From positions 50,263 to 114,262 of the forward strand of contig NZ_OANU01000011.1 in the NCBI RefSeq assembly GCF_900089835.1: a stretch of DNA of 64,000 bases. Reading direction: 5' to 3'. Made by a program: the position numbers and the translations under genes. The first letter of the stretch is position 1. Each line of letters starts with the position of its first letter. The DNA is from Vibrio thalassae (lineage in GTDB: Bacteria; Pseudomonadota; Gammaproteobacteria; Enterobacterales; Vibrionaceae). Positions 45,663-54,597 of the stretch are shown in pieces. The notes under the pieces are model-generated. The model did not search any database, was not told where the DNA came from, and saw nothing but the letters and a program-made list of their open reading frames with translations.

Positions 45663-46661
45663 ATGGAAACCATTATTAGTAAACTTTACGACCAACAAGA
45701 TCTGTCTCAACAAGAGAGCCAGCAGTTGTTTGATACCATCATCAAAGGCGAACTGGACCCTATTTTGATGTCTGCGGCATTAACCGCTCTAAAAATTAAA
45801 GGTGAAACGCCAGAAGAGATCGCAGGGGCAGCCAAAGCCTTGCTCGCCAATGCTAATTCGTTCCCACGCCCTGATTACGACTTTGCCGATATTGTCGGAA
45901 CTGGAGGCGACGGCGCCAATACCATTAATATTTCTACAACCGCCGCGTTTGTTGCAGCAGCCTGCGGTCTAAAAGTAGCAAAGCATGGCAATCGTGGCGT
46001 ATCAAGCAAGTCTGGCTCTTCAGACCTACTCGACTCGTTTGGTATTAACTTAGCCATGTCTGCGGATGACACCCGTAAAGCCGTTGACGATATTGGCGTT
46101 GCCTTCTTATTTGCTCCCCAGTACCACGGCGGCGTTCGCCATGCTATGCCGGTTCGTCAAACCATGAAAACACGAACTATCTTCAACATCTTGGGTCCTT
46201 TGATTAACCCAGCGCGACCTAATATCGAGTTGATGGGTGTTTATGACGCAAAGCTAGTTCGCCCTATTGCCGAGACCATGTTACAAATGGGAATGAAACG
46301 CGCAGCGGTGGTTCACGGTAGCGGTCTAGACGAAGTCGCTATTCACGGCGAAACGCTCGTGGCAGAAATCAAAGATGGACAAATTACTGAATACACCCTA
46401 GCCCCAGAAGATTTTGGCCTAGACGCCCACCCTCTTGAAGCAATTAAAGGTGGAGAGCCAGAGGAGAACCGTGCAATTATCACTGATATGCTGACTGGTA
46501 AAGGTACCGACGCGCAACTCGGTGCGGTTGCCGTTAACGTCGCGTTATTGATGAAACTGTTTGGGCACGATGATCTTAAATCCAATGCGCAGCAAGCGAT
46601 TGATGCCATGAATTCAGGTAAAGCGTATAAACTCGTGCAGCAACTTGCAGAGCGCGGCTAA
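45663..46661 (+). CDS. trpD: Anthranilate phosphoribosyltransferase
   Basis: About 332 aa. Transfers phosphoribose from PRPP to anthranilate. PRPP loop DIVGTGGDGANTINIST, then KHGNRGVSSKSGS and the anthranilate region HHGGVRHAMPVRQTM. Unfused, at the usual length. AAGGAAT precedes the ATG. Confidence 0.97.
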   Translation: METIISKLYDQQDLSQQESQQLFDTIIKGELDPILMSAALTALKIKGETPEEIAGAAKALLANANSFPRPDYDFADIVGTGGDGANTINISTTAAFVAAACGLKVAKHGNRGVSSKSGSSDLLDSFGINLAMSADDTRKAVDDIGVAFLFAPQYHGGVRHAMPVRQTMKTRTIFNILGPLINPARPNIELMGVYDAKLVRPIAETMLQMGMKRAAVVHGSGLDEVAIHGETLVAEIKDGQITEYTLAPEDFGLDAHPLEAIKGGEPEENRAIITDMLTGKGTDAQLGAVAVNVALLMKLFGHDDLKSNAQQAIDAMNSGKAYKLVQQLAERG

Positions 46662-46690
46662 CCCATCGACGACAACATAGGAAAAGAAAA

Positions 46691-48055
46691 ATGGAAACGG
46701 TATTAGCAAAAATCGTCGAAGACAAAAAAATCTGGGTGGCGGCTCGTAAAGCGTCTCAGCCACTCGATAGCTTTAAGGCAGACTTAGTGCCATCCGATCG
46801 CAGTTTTTACGACGCACTAGCAACGGGCAAAGCGGCTTTCATTCTTGAGTGTAAAAAAGCGTCCCCATCTAAAGGGTTAATCCGTGACGACTTTGACTTG
46901 GACTATATAGCCTCGGTGTACAACAACCACGCTAGCGCCATTTCAGTGTTGACCGATGAAAAATATTTCCAAGGCAACTTTGACTTCCTACCGCAAGTCC
47001 GTCGTCAAGTTAGACAACCTGTAATTTGTAAAGACTTCATGATTGACACTTATCAAGTCTATCTTGCTCGCCATTACAATGCTGACGCCATTCTCTTGAT
47101 GCTGTCAGTGCTTAACGATAACGAATATCGTGAACTTGCCACCGTAGCAGAGTCACTCAACCTAGGTATTCTCACTGAAGTCAGTAACGACGAAGAGTTG
47201 GAGCGAGCCATTGCGCTTAAGGCGAAAGTAGTCGGCATCAACAACCGAAACCTTCGTGACCTATCGGTCAACCTTGAGCGCACTAAAGAGCTTGCTCCAA
47301 AACTTCCTGAAGGAACCATCATCATTTCTGAGTCTGGTATTTATAACCACCAGCAAGTTCGAGATCTTTGTCCGTTTGCCAATGGCTTCCTAATTGGCAG
47401 TTCACTCATGGCAGAAGAAAACCTAGAGCTGGCCGTTCGTAAAGTTCTGTTTGGCGAAAACAAAGTATGTGGTCTCACTCAAGCCGACGATGCCGCAAAA
47501 GCCTACCAAGCCGGCGCGGTTAAAGGCGGTTTAATTTTCGTTGAGAAGTCTCCGCGCTACGTCGATTTAGAGTCAGCTCGTATGGTTATGAGTGGCGCGC
47601 CGCTTGAGTTTGTTGGCGTATTCCAAAACCACAATCCAGAGTTTGTCGCCGAGACAGCTAATCAGCTTAAGCTGTCTGCGGTACAGTTGCACGGCAATGA
47701 AGACCAAAGGTATGTCGATACGCTCAAACCACTTCTCAACGATGGCATCAAAGTATGGAAAGCGCACGGTGTCTCTGACACGCTTCCAGACCTGAATAGC
47801 CTCAAAGTTGATCGTCACTTATTGGATGCCAAAGTGGGTGAACAATCGGGAGGCACTGGACAAAGCTTTGATTGGCAATTATTGAACAACACAACTGACA
47901 TCATGCTAGCTGGAGGCCTGTCTCCAGAGAACGTTAAGCAAGCCAGTGAGCTTGGGTGCATCGGCTTAGATCTCAATTCGGGCGTTGAGTCCGCGCCGGG
48001 TAAGAAAGATGCCGAAAAACTCAACCAAGCCTTCGCATTAATACGAGATTACTAA
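46691..48055 (+). CDS. trpCF: Bifunctional indole-3-glycerol-phosphate synthase / PRA isomerase
   Basis: About 454 aa. TrpC part (1-255): [22 protein letters not shown], and [11 protein letters not shown] are the barrel motifs. TrpF part (about 258-454): [34 protein letters not shown]. The fusion catalyses two successive steps and is the norm in enterics and vibrios. Confidence 0.97.
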   Translation: METVLAKIVEDKKIWVAARKASQPLDSFKADLVPSDRSFYDALATGKAAFILECKKASPSKGLIRDDFDLDYIASVYNNHASAISVLTDEKYFQGNFDFLPQVRRQVRQPVICKDFMIDTYQVYLARHYNADAILLMLSVLNDNEYRELATVAESLNLGILTEVSNDEELERAIALKAKVVGINNRNLRDLSVNLERTKELAPKLPEGTIIISESGIYNHQQVRDLCPFANGFLIGSSLMAEENLELAVRKVLFGENKVCGLTQADDAAKAYQAGAVKGGLIFVEKSPRYVDLESARMVMSGAPLEFVGVFQNHNPEFVAETANQLKLSAVQLHGNEDQRYVDTLKPLLNDGIKVWKAHGVSDTLPDLNSLKVDRHLLDAKVGEQSGGTGQSFDWQLLNNTTDIMLAGGLSPENVKQASELGCIGLDLNSGVESAPGKKDAEKLNQAFALIRDY

Positions 48056-48101
48056 AACTTGCTCTAGTACGAGTAGCAAGTTTCAACTTAAGGAATATAC
48101 C

Positions 48102-49292
48102 ATGTCTAAATTAGATGCCTATTTTGGCGAATACGGTGGACAATTTGTTCCACAGATCCTTGTCCCAGCACTGGATCAACTAGAGCAAGCGTTTATTGAT
48201 GCTCAAGAAGACCCTGAGTTTCGTTCTGAATTTATGTCTCTGTTACAGGAGTATGCGGGACGTCCTACCGCGCTAACGCTAACTCGCAACCTCACCAAAG
48301 GCACCAAGACTAAGCTCTATCTAAAACGCGAAGATTTACTTCACGGTGGTGCGCACAAAACTAACCAAGTACTTGGGCAAGCATTGCTTGCCAAACGTAT
48401 GGGTAAAAATGAAATCATCGCCGAAACGGGAGCGGGTCAACATGGCGTCGCAACCGCACTTGCTTGTGCCCTACTTGGGTTAAAATGCCGCGTTTATATG
48501 GGCGCAAAAGACGTAGAACGTCAAAGTCCTAACGTGTTCCGAATGCGCTTGATGGGCGCAGAGGTCATCCCAGTTCACTCAGGTTCGGCAACGCTAAAAG
48601 ATGCCTGTAATGAAGCGCTACGTGACTGGTCAGCAAGCTACGAAGACGCTCATTACTTGTTAGGAACGGCGGCAGGTCCTCACCCATTTCCAACGATAGT
48701 ACGTGAATTCCAACGTATGATTGGTGAAGAGACCAAGAATCAAATCTTAGCACGCGAAGGTGTGCTGCCTGACGCAGTGATCGCTTGCGTTGGCGGTGGC
48801 TCTAACGCCATCGGTATGTTTGCAGACTTCATTGAAGAAGAAAGCGTTCGACTCATCGGTGTTGAACCTGCAGGACTAGGAATTGATACCGATCAACACG
48901 GCGCACCACTCAAACACGGCACTACGGGTATCTTCTTCGGCATGAAAGCACCACTTATGCAAGATCCACACGGACAAGTTGAAGAATCCTACTCTGTCTC
49001 AGCGGGTTTGGACTTTCCTTCCGTAGGTCCGCAACACGCTTACCTAAACAGCATTGGTCGTGCTGAATACGAATCCATCACTGACGATGAAGCACTCGAC
49101 GCGTTCCAAGAACTCGCGCGTGGCGAGGGCATCATTCCTGCTCTTGAGTCTTCACACGCCTTAGCGTACGCCCTAAAGATGGCACGTGAAAATCCTGAAA
49201 AAGAACAGCTTCTTGTGGTTAACCTATCTGGTCGTGGCGACAAAGATATATTCACTGTTCACGATATCTTAAAAGAAAAAGGAGTTATGTAA
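48102..49292 (+). CDS. trpB: Tryptophan synthase beta chain
   Basis: About 396 aa PLP enzyme joining indole and serine. Start [16 protein letters not shown]. The PLP Lys is in [11 protein letters not shown], the indole-tunnel Glu in [15 protein letters not shown], the phosphate loop [10 protein letters not shown]. The last base of the stop overlaps the trpA ATG, coupling the two subunits. Confidence 0.98.
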   Translation: MSKLDAYFGEYGGQFVPQILVPALDQLEQAFIDAQEDPEFRSEFMSLLQEYAGRPTALTLTRNLTKGTKTKLYLKREDLLHGGAHKTNQVLGQALLAKRMGKNEIIAETGAGQHGVATALACALLGLKCRVYMGAKDVERQSPNVFRMRLMGAEVIPVHSGSATLKDACNEALRDWSASYEDAHYLLGTAAGPHPFPTIVREFQRMIGEETKNQILAREGVLPDAVIACVGGGSNAIGMFADFIEEESVRLIGVEPAGLGIDTDQHGAPLKHGTTGIFFGMKAPLMQDPHGQVEESYSVSAGLDFPSVGPQHAYLNSIGRAEYESITDDEALDAFQELARGEGIIPALESSHALAYALKMARENPEKEQLLVVNLSGRGDKDIFTVHDILKEKGVM

Positions 49293-50110
49293 TGAGCCTG
49301 AATCAAGACCGCTACCAAGACATGTTTCAACGCCTAGGCGAGAAGAATCAAGGCGCTTTCGTTCCTTTCGTGACTATCGGAGATCCCTATCCGGAGCTAT
49401 CTTTAAAGATTATCGAAACCTTAGTTGAATCAGGCGCGGATGCACTCGAGCTTGGCATGCCTTTTTCTGACCCACAAGCGGATGGCCCTACTATTCAAGG
49501 CGCTAACATTCGTGCATTGGACTCAAAAACAACACCGACCATCTGTTTTGAGTTACTAGCGAAAATACGCGACAAGTACCCGGATCTTCCGATTGGTCTG
49601 CTCATGTATGCCAACCTGGTCTATTCAGATGGCGTCGATAATTTTTACAAAAAATGTGCCCAAGTTGGCGTAGATTCCGTTCTTATTGCCGATGTGCCAA
49701 CCAATGAAAGTCATGAGTTTGTCGAAGCAGCTCGTCAACATAACGTTCATCCTATTTTCATTGCTCCACCAACCGCAAGCGAAGAGACAATTCAACAAGT
49801 TGCTCAACTAGGAGGCGGTTATACCTACCTCCTATCTCGCGCAGGGGTAACGGGAACAGAAACGAAAGCTAATATGCCCATGAATACTCAGTTGGATAAA
49901 CTGATGAAACACAACGCACCACCGTCATTGCTTGGATTTGGGGTCTCTGAACCACAACAAGTAGCAGAAGCGTTGGCCGCTGGAGCCGCGGGGGCAATTT
50001 CAGGTTCAGCGGTTGTCAAGATTATTGAAGCCAACTTAACCGAACCAGAAAAAATGCTAACTAACCTCGCTAAATTTGTTAAAAAAATGAAATCAGCGAC
50101 GCAAAAATAG
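49292..50110 (+). CDS. trpA: Tryptophan synthase alpha chain
   Basis: About 272 aa TIM barrel cleaving indoleglycerol phosphate. Catalytic Glu in [16 protein letters not shown] and Asp in SVLIADVP are intact. Loop LLSRAGVTG and phosphate loop GFGVSEPQQ present. Final gene of the trp operon, ahead of a strong terminator. Confidence 0.97.
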   Translation: MSLNQDRYQDMFQRLGEKNQGAFVPFVTIGDPYPELSLKIIETLVESGADALELGMPFSDPQADGPTIQGANIRALDSKTTPTICFELLAKIRDKYPDLPIGLLMYANLVYSDGVDNFYKKCAQVGVDSVLIADVPTNESHEFVEAARQHNVHPIFIAPPTASEETIQQVAQLGGGYTYLLSRAGVTGTETKANMPMNTQLDKLMKHNAPPSLLGFGVSEPQQVAEALAAGAAGAISGSAVVKIIEANLTEPEKMLTNLAKFVKKMKSATQK

Positions 50111-50146
50111 TCCTTTTTTTAGACATTTCATTTCGCTTATATTTGA

Positions 50147-50180
50147 TAAAAAAGTTGCGCATTTGACGCAACTTTTTTTT
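50147..50180 (+). terminator. trp operon terminator
   Basis: Stem AGTTGCG-CATTTGA-CGCAACT followed by T8, with A6 before it. Confidence 0.9.
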
Positions 50181-50246
50181 AACATCAATTTGATAATTGC
50201 CATTCTCAAAATCTTTCACTTCGCACAGAATGATTAACCAAAAACC

Positions 50247-50262
50247 AAGCAAACGTTTGCTT
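50247..50262. promoter_or_regulatory. PurR-box match before the symporter gene
   Basis: AAGCAAACGTTTGCTT, a perfect palindrome that fits ANGCAANCGNTTNCNT at every defined position. It lies about 180 bp upstream of the symporter start. The spacer 50111-50443 otherwise holds only the trp terminator and probable promoter DNA. Another LacI-family regulator could use the same core. Confidence 0.6.
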
Positions 50263-50443
50263 TCGGTTGATAAAACATCGATCCTTCGAATATTCCGACA
50301 TAAATCATCTCTAATTGATTTCTATCTATTGCCAATAGTGCTAATAAAGTGTAAAAACCGATTCGAAGATTAGTCTAACATTTGCCATTCATCTGGAAGA
50401 CTACGCTAGGATTTTACAATTTATTAGCACAGGAGTTAAGGAA

Positions 50444-51697
50444 GTGTTAAAAGAGAAGTTGATGCTAAACAATATTGGCGTCCAAGTCGTGATTGCAATG
50501 ATTCTAGGTACCCTAATCGGTGCCATGATGGGAGAATCTGCATCTATATTTGCCCCACTGGGCACTATCTTTATTAACCTAATTAAGATGTTAGTGATTC
50601 CTTTGGTTGCAGTAGCTCTGATTTCAGGTGCTGCGGGTCTGGGCAACAGTAGTAATGCAGGGAAAGTTGGCCTCACCACGTTAGCTTACTTTGGTTTGAC
50701 TTCAGCATTGGCTGTTGTTTTAGCGCTTGTTATGGGCGAAGTTTTCAAGCCTGGTGTTAATATCGATACCGCCGGCATTGAAGGGATGTTCTCTGCTGAA
50801 TACGCTTCTAAAGGTGACCTACCTACTTTCTGGGCGACCATCACTGGTATGATCCCAACCAACGTTTTTCAGTCTCTAAATGAAGCAAACATCTTACAGA
50901 TCTTAGTGTTCTGTTTGTTCTTCGGTATTGGCCTTTCTAAACTAGAAGAAACTCGTCGTAACCCACTGTTAAATGGCGTAAACGCGATCGTTGACGTCAT
51001 GGTCTGGATGATCAACAAAGTCATGATCATCGCTCCTATTGGTGTATTCGGTCTGATGGCTGAAGCTGTCGGTACGTTCGGTTTTGGCGCACTCATGGTA
51101 GTGTTCAAGCTGTTCGTTGTTTATGTTGCCGCGATTATGATCTTTGGTTTCATCGTATATCCTGTGATGATTCAGTTGTGTACCAAAACATCTGCTAAGA
51201 AATTCATTAGTGCTATGAAAAAGCCTCAAGCAGTAGCGCTATCAACGGCATCGTCAATGGCGACACTTCCAGTCACTATGGACACAGTTGAGAAAGATCT
51301 GGGTGTTAGAAACTCTACCGCTTCATTCGTATTGCCACTTGGTGCGACGATCAACATGTCAGGTAACGCTATCTACTACGGTTTAGTGGCAATCTTCTTC
51401 GCACAGCTATTTAATATCGACCTGTCAATGGGTGCTTATGTTGCTATCATCGTGACATCTACTCTAGGGGCGGTAGGCCAAGCTGGTGTACCTGGTCCTT
51501 CATTCCTTGTTGTAGCTGTATTGCTAGCAGCTGGTATTCCAATCGAAGGTCTGCCACTATTGTTCGCGTTAGACCGTATCTTTGACATGATTCGTACCGC
51601 GCTAAACATCACCGGTGATGCTGCTTGTGCGGTTATCGTTGATGCGTTAGTTGAAGAAGAAGCTCAAGAAGCGGAACTACAAAAACAACAAGCGTAA
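50444..51697 (+). CDS. Dicarboxylate/glutamate:cation symporter (DAACS family)
   Basis: About 417 aa from GTG 50444 (GGAG 8 nt upstream; ATG at 50462 possible). Eight-span GltPh-like fold. The TM8 binding line DRIFDMIRTALNITGD keeps the positions of D390, D394, R397, T398, N401 and D405 of GltPh, which favours acidic amino acids. HP1/HP2 features include STASSMATLPVT and GVPGPSFLVVAV. The TM7 motif is NMSGN instead of NMDGT, altering residues used for Na+. This suggests altered ion coupling but not loss of function. Confidence 0.9.
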   Translation: MLKEKLMLNNIGVQVVIAMILGTLIGAMMGESASIFAPLGTIFINLIKMLVIPLVAVALISGAAGLGNSSNAGKVGLTTLAYFGLTSALAVVLALVMGEVFKPGVNIDTAGIEGMFSAEYASKGDLPTFWATITGMIPTNVFQSLNEANILQILVFCLFFGIGLSKLEETRRNPLLNGVNAIVDVMVWMINKVMIIAPIGVFGLMAEAVGTFGFGALMVVFKLFVVYVAAIMIFGFIVYPVMIQLCTKTSAKKFISAMKKPQAVALSTASSMATLPVTMDTVEKDLGVRNSTASFVLPLGATINMSGNAIYYGLVAIFFAQLFNIDLSMGAYVAIIVTSTLGAVGQAGVPGPSFLVVAVLLAAGIPIEGLPLLFALDRIFDMIRTALNITGDAACAVIVDALVEEEAQEAELQKQQA

Positions 51698-51721
51698 CTC
51701 ATACTTACTTACGACATTAAG

Positions 51722-51755
51722 AGGGTTGTCACTTTGCGGTGACAACCCTTTTTAT
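51722..51755 (+). terminator. Terminator of the symporter gene
   Basis: Stem AGGGTTGTCAC / GTGACAACCCT with loop TTTGCG, then TTTTTAT. Confidence 0.9.
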
Positions 51756-51826
51756 ATAAAACTGTTTTAATATGTAATTTCTACTAGGTTATCTATGGAG
51801 ACCAGCAAAAGGAACTTGAGATAACC

Positions 51827-52492
51827 ATGGCGAAAATAATGTTTTATATGCCAACACCCACATCTGATGCGAGAGCTTGGATGGAATATGGTGATATGGA
51901 ACACGACGACGGCAGTTTCTCTACCAACCCAGAATATCGTAAAAACCATCGATGGACTCAGTACTTAGCCACCGTTAAAGACAAGCTCGCAATCCAAGTT
52001 TGGTACCAGAAAGGCGTAACCGTCAACGAGCTTGTGAACATATCTAATGACGACCAAATATACATTCGAGGTCATGGATTCCCGGGGACCGAATCTATCA
52101 ACATGGCGAAACGCTGGGGGACAACGGTCTGACATAGGTTTGTGGTCGATAGATTGAGAGAAAATGGGTTACCAAAGACTTTCTCTGGAAAAGTCAAATG
52201 TTACAACTGTAACAGTGCATCTTGGATAAATGGTCAACGCAGTTTCGCGCAAGCTCTGGCCGATTATATGTACGGCTGGGGCTATGATAAGTGCAGTTAC
52301 TATGGCTACAGAGGTAAGCTGGATTCTTACTATAAGAATGGGTTTGATGGCATCCATAAGTATATCCGTGGCGGTAACTTTACCGACGGAGTATGCCGTG
52401 CCAGTGATGCTAGAGTGCAAATAAAACCTCAGCAGCTCAATCCACCGCAGTATGCTTCTATTTCAGGCCTGAAAAAGCCAATCGCCGACTAA
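51827..52492 (+). pseudogene. Caspase-like (clan CD-like) protein interrupted by one TGA
   Basis: One continuous frame of 222 codons (51827-52492) broken only by TGA at 52130-52132. The 5' half has a beta-strand then His-Gly (DQIYIRGHG, His83). The 3' half has a beta-strand then Asn-Cys (GKVKCYNCNS, Cys128 counting the stop as codon 102). Strand-HG then strand-[DN]C is the catalytic layout of clan CD peptidases (caspase, gingipain, clostripain, CPD/C80). The 3' part also has YYGYRGKLDSYY. No signal peptide. It has a strong terminator after it. It sits between the symporter gene and yciB, an insertion relative to the usual order. The fold is my inference; no family was confirmed. If the TGA is real, the Cys half would not be made from the main start. 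Confidence 0.6.
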
Positions 52493-52498
52493 GTGCCC

Positions 52499-52526
52499 GA
52501 AAGACTCGTTTGTTCGAGTCTTTCTA
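52499..52526 (+). terminator. Terminator of the caspase-like gene
   Basis: Stem GAAAGACTCG / CGAGTCTTTC with loop TTTGTT, then a T-rich tail. Confidence 0.8.
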
Positions 52527-52698
52527 TTATTTTTGTCGCTTGGCTAGCAGCTCATTATCTAGCAAAAACCAAGTGATTGGATGCACGAAATGGCGCTATG
52601 GTTACCCAGCTTGCTACTGTCACAGCACCTAACGGTTTTGTCTTGGGTCAGTTTTCGTTACACTGTCGTGAATCATTCATGATAGGTTTACGAAGAAC

Positions 52699-53271
52699 AT
52701 GAAGCAATTACTTGATTTTATTCCACTAATTATCTTTTTTATTCTTTACAAGATGCAAGATATTTATGTGGCAACTGGGGCATTGATCGTCGCAACCGCC
52801 ATTCAAATCGTCGTCACCTACTTGTTATACAAAAAAGTCGAAAAAATGCAGCTCATTACCTTTTTAATGGTCGCGGTATTTGGGGGCATGACGATTTTTC
52901 TTCACGATGATAACTTCATAAAATGGAAAGTCACCATCGTTTATGTCGTATTTGCCATTGGTCTCGCCGTCAGTCATGCGATGGGACGAAGTGCTATCAA
53001 AGGTATGCTGGGCAAAGAGATCACATTACCAGACGCAATTTGGGCTAAAGTCAATTATGCGTGGGTCGGTTTTTTCTCATTCTGCGCAGGACTAAACATT
53101 TACGTCGCCTACTCACTGCCACTCGATGTATGGGTTAACTTTAAAGTTTTCGGTTTATTAGCAGCGACTTTACTATTTACTGTCCTAACTGGAGTGTATA
53201 TCTACAAACACATTCCAAAAGATGCTGAAGGCAAACCGGCTAAAAACGAGAACCAAGATCATACATCTTGA
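52699..53271 (+). CDS. yciB: YciB/IspA-type inner membrane protein (septation/cell envelope)
   Basis: About 190 aa, five or six hydrophobic helices, matching the YciB family: [18 protein letters not shown] at the start and [15 protein letters not shown] later. YciB proteins affect membrane homeostasis and cell division with unclear mechanism. First of the yciB-yciA-yciI run conserved in enterics and vibrios. Confidence 0.93.
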   Translation: MKQLLDFIPLIIFFILYKMQDIYVATGALIVATAIQIVVTYLLYKKVEKMQLITFLMVAVFGGMTIFLHDDNFIKWKVTIVYVVFAIGLAVSHAMGRSAIKGMLGKEITLPDAIWAKVNYAWVGFFSFCAGLNIYVAYSLPLDVWVNFKVFGLLAATLLFTVLTGVYIYKHIPKDAEGKPAKNENQDHTS

Positions 53272-53311
53272 TTCAATGCGGAAGTTTTGTATACTCCGAA
53301 AATAATTGAAA

Positions 53312-53336
53312 ACAGCGACCTACGGGTCGCTGTCTT
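53312..53336 (+). other. Hairpin with UACG-type loop before yciA
   Basis: ACAGCGACC-TACG-GGTCGCTGT: a 9-bp stem closing a C(UACG)G loop, an especially stable UNCG-class tetraloop. Only a short CTTGTTT follows. It may terminate yciB, stabilise the yciA leader, or both. Confidence 0.65.
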
Positions 53337-53356
53337 GTTTCAGGAAGAATATAAAA

Positions 53357-53758
53357 ATGACAAATACAACAACCAACACACCTAAAGGCCAACTTATTAT
53401 TCGCACTCTCGCAATGCCAGAAAATACCAACGCGAATGGCGACATCTTTGGTGGTTGGATTATGTCTCAATTGGACTTAGCGGGTGGTATCCTGGCGAAA
53501 GAGATCTCTCACGGTCGAATCGTAACAGTCTCAGTATCAGGCATCACTTTTAAACACCCTGTAAAAGTTGGCGATGTGGTTTGCTGTTATGGCGAATGCA
53601 CCAAAATTGGTAACACATCCATGACGATTAATTTAGACGTGTGGGTTAAACCTGTCAGTTTAGAAGGTGTTGGTGAGCGCTACCAAGTCTGTGAGGCAAC
53701 GTTCAACTATGTTGCAATTGATGCAAATGGACGTCCTCGTCCAATTAATCCAAATTAA
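53357..53758 (+). CDS. yciA: Acyl-CoA thioesterase YciA
   Basis: About 133 aa hotdog-fold thioesterase from MTNTTTNTPK (AGGAAG 8 nt upstream; the frame extends to 53306 through the hairpin). Motif NANGDIFGGWIMSQLDLAGG contains the catalytic Asp of the 4HBT-II type, and VSVSGITFKHPVKVGD follows. It hydrolyses a range of acyl-CoAs. Confidence 0.94.
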   Translation: MTNTTTNTPKGQLIIRTLAMPENTNANGDIFGGWIMSQLDLAGGILAKEISHGRIVTVSVSGITFKHPVKVGDVVCCYGECTKIGNTSMTINLDVWVKPVSLEGVGERYQVCEATFNYVAIDANGRPRPINPN

Positions 53759-53831
53759 AGCCGTTCTAGCGATGACTTTTCAGTGGAAAAATGACATCTT
53801 ATGAAGACATGACTATTTGAAGGGAACAAAT

Positions 53832-54128
53832 ATGTGGTACGTTATTTTTTCACAAGACGTTGAGAACTCATTAGAAAAGCGCCTCAGCGTTCGCCCACAA
53901 CATCTGGAAAGACTTCAAAAGCTCCAAGATGAAGGTAGACTCCTTACCGCTGGGCCAATGCCGGCCATCGATAGCGATAATCCAGGAGAAGCTGGATTTA
54001 CTGGTTCAACCGTTATTGCCGAGTTCGAGTCGTTAACTGCTGCACAGCAATGGGCCAACAACGATCCGTATATTAATGCTGGCGTCTATGCTAACGTTAT
54101 CGTCAAACCGTTTAAGAAAGTATTCTAA
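53832..54128 (+). CDS. yciI: YCII-related protein
   Basis: About 98 aa ferredoxin-like fold, from MWYVIFSQD (AAGGGA upstream). It has the conserved His/Asp pair region RPQHLERLQ and [10 protein letters not shown] seen in YciI, whose enzymatic role is unsettled. It lies between yciA and the pilotin gene. Confidence 0.92.
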   Translation: MWYVIFSQDVENSLEKRLSVRPQHLERLQKLQDEGRLLTAGPMPAIDSDNPGEAGFTGSTVIAEFESLTAAQQWANNDPYINAGVYANVIVKPFKKVF

Positions 54129-54137
54129 AGGCAAATG

Positions 54138-54542
54138 ATGAAAAAATCTCTTTGGTTGACTATCACGGCTATGGCCGTTTTAGCTGGTTGCTCTAGCACT
54201 GATGCTGACCAACAGCGTCAAATTGAAATGCTCGCTCAAAGCCGCGCAAGTGTGCTGTCATCAGGTTTACCCGTAGAGCAGGGCCCACTTTCTATAATGA
54301 AAGCTGCGGCTAACAAAGGTACAGTTGAGATCATGATGATTTACAATACCGATGCTAAAGGTGCCAAGCCGCTCGACACGGTATTGCGTACTAGCATGAA
54401 CTTTTACTGCACAGACCGCGAAGTGAAGTCAAATCTGGAAATGGGTTTGTCCTATCGCATCAAAATTCGTAACTCGCGTGGTCAACTTATGGTAGACCAA
54501 ATAGTCACCAAAGATTACTGCGATAACCCAACAGCGAATTAA
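54138..54542 (+). CDS. AspS/GspS-beta-type secretin pilotin lipoprotein
   Basis: About 134 aa lipoprotein: signal peptide MKKSLWLTITAMAVLAGC with lipobox VLAGC, so outer-membrane anchored. The mature part has two cysteines (FYCTDREVKS and KDYCDNP) able to form the disulfide seen in AspS structures, plus RIKIRNSRGQLM. AspS pilots the type II secretion secretin in Vibrio. The place next to metE agrees with the V. cholerae aspS locus as I recall it. Start at 54138 chosen over 54135 for ribosome-site spacing. Identity is by memory, so a search should confirm it. Confidence 0.72.
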   Translation: MKKSLWLTITAMAVLAGCSSTDADQQRQIEMLAQSRASVLSSGLPVEQGPLSIMKAAANKGTVEIMMIYNTDAKGAKPLDTVLRTSMNFYCTDREVKSNLEMGLSYRIKIRNSRGQLMVDQIVTKDYCDNPTAN

Positions 54543-54556
54543 CGCGAACTCGTCCC

Positions 54557-54582
54557 AAAAGGCTTGCCTGTGCAAGCCTTTT
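54557..54582. terminator. Bidirectional terminator between the pilotin gene and metE
   Basis: Stem AAAAGGCTTGC-CTGT-GCAAGCCTTTT. Confidence 0.85.
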
Positions 54583-54597
54583 CTGATTTCCCACAGA

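Noticed and set aside
52130..52132. Selenocysteine at the TGA of the caspase-like gene.
   Set aside because: No selenoprotein family match or evident SECIS-like hairpin just after the codon; a nonsense change is simpler.
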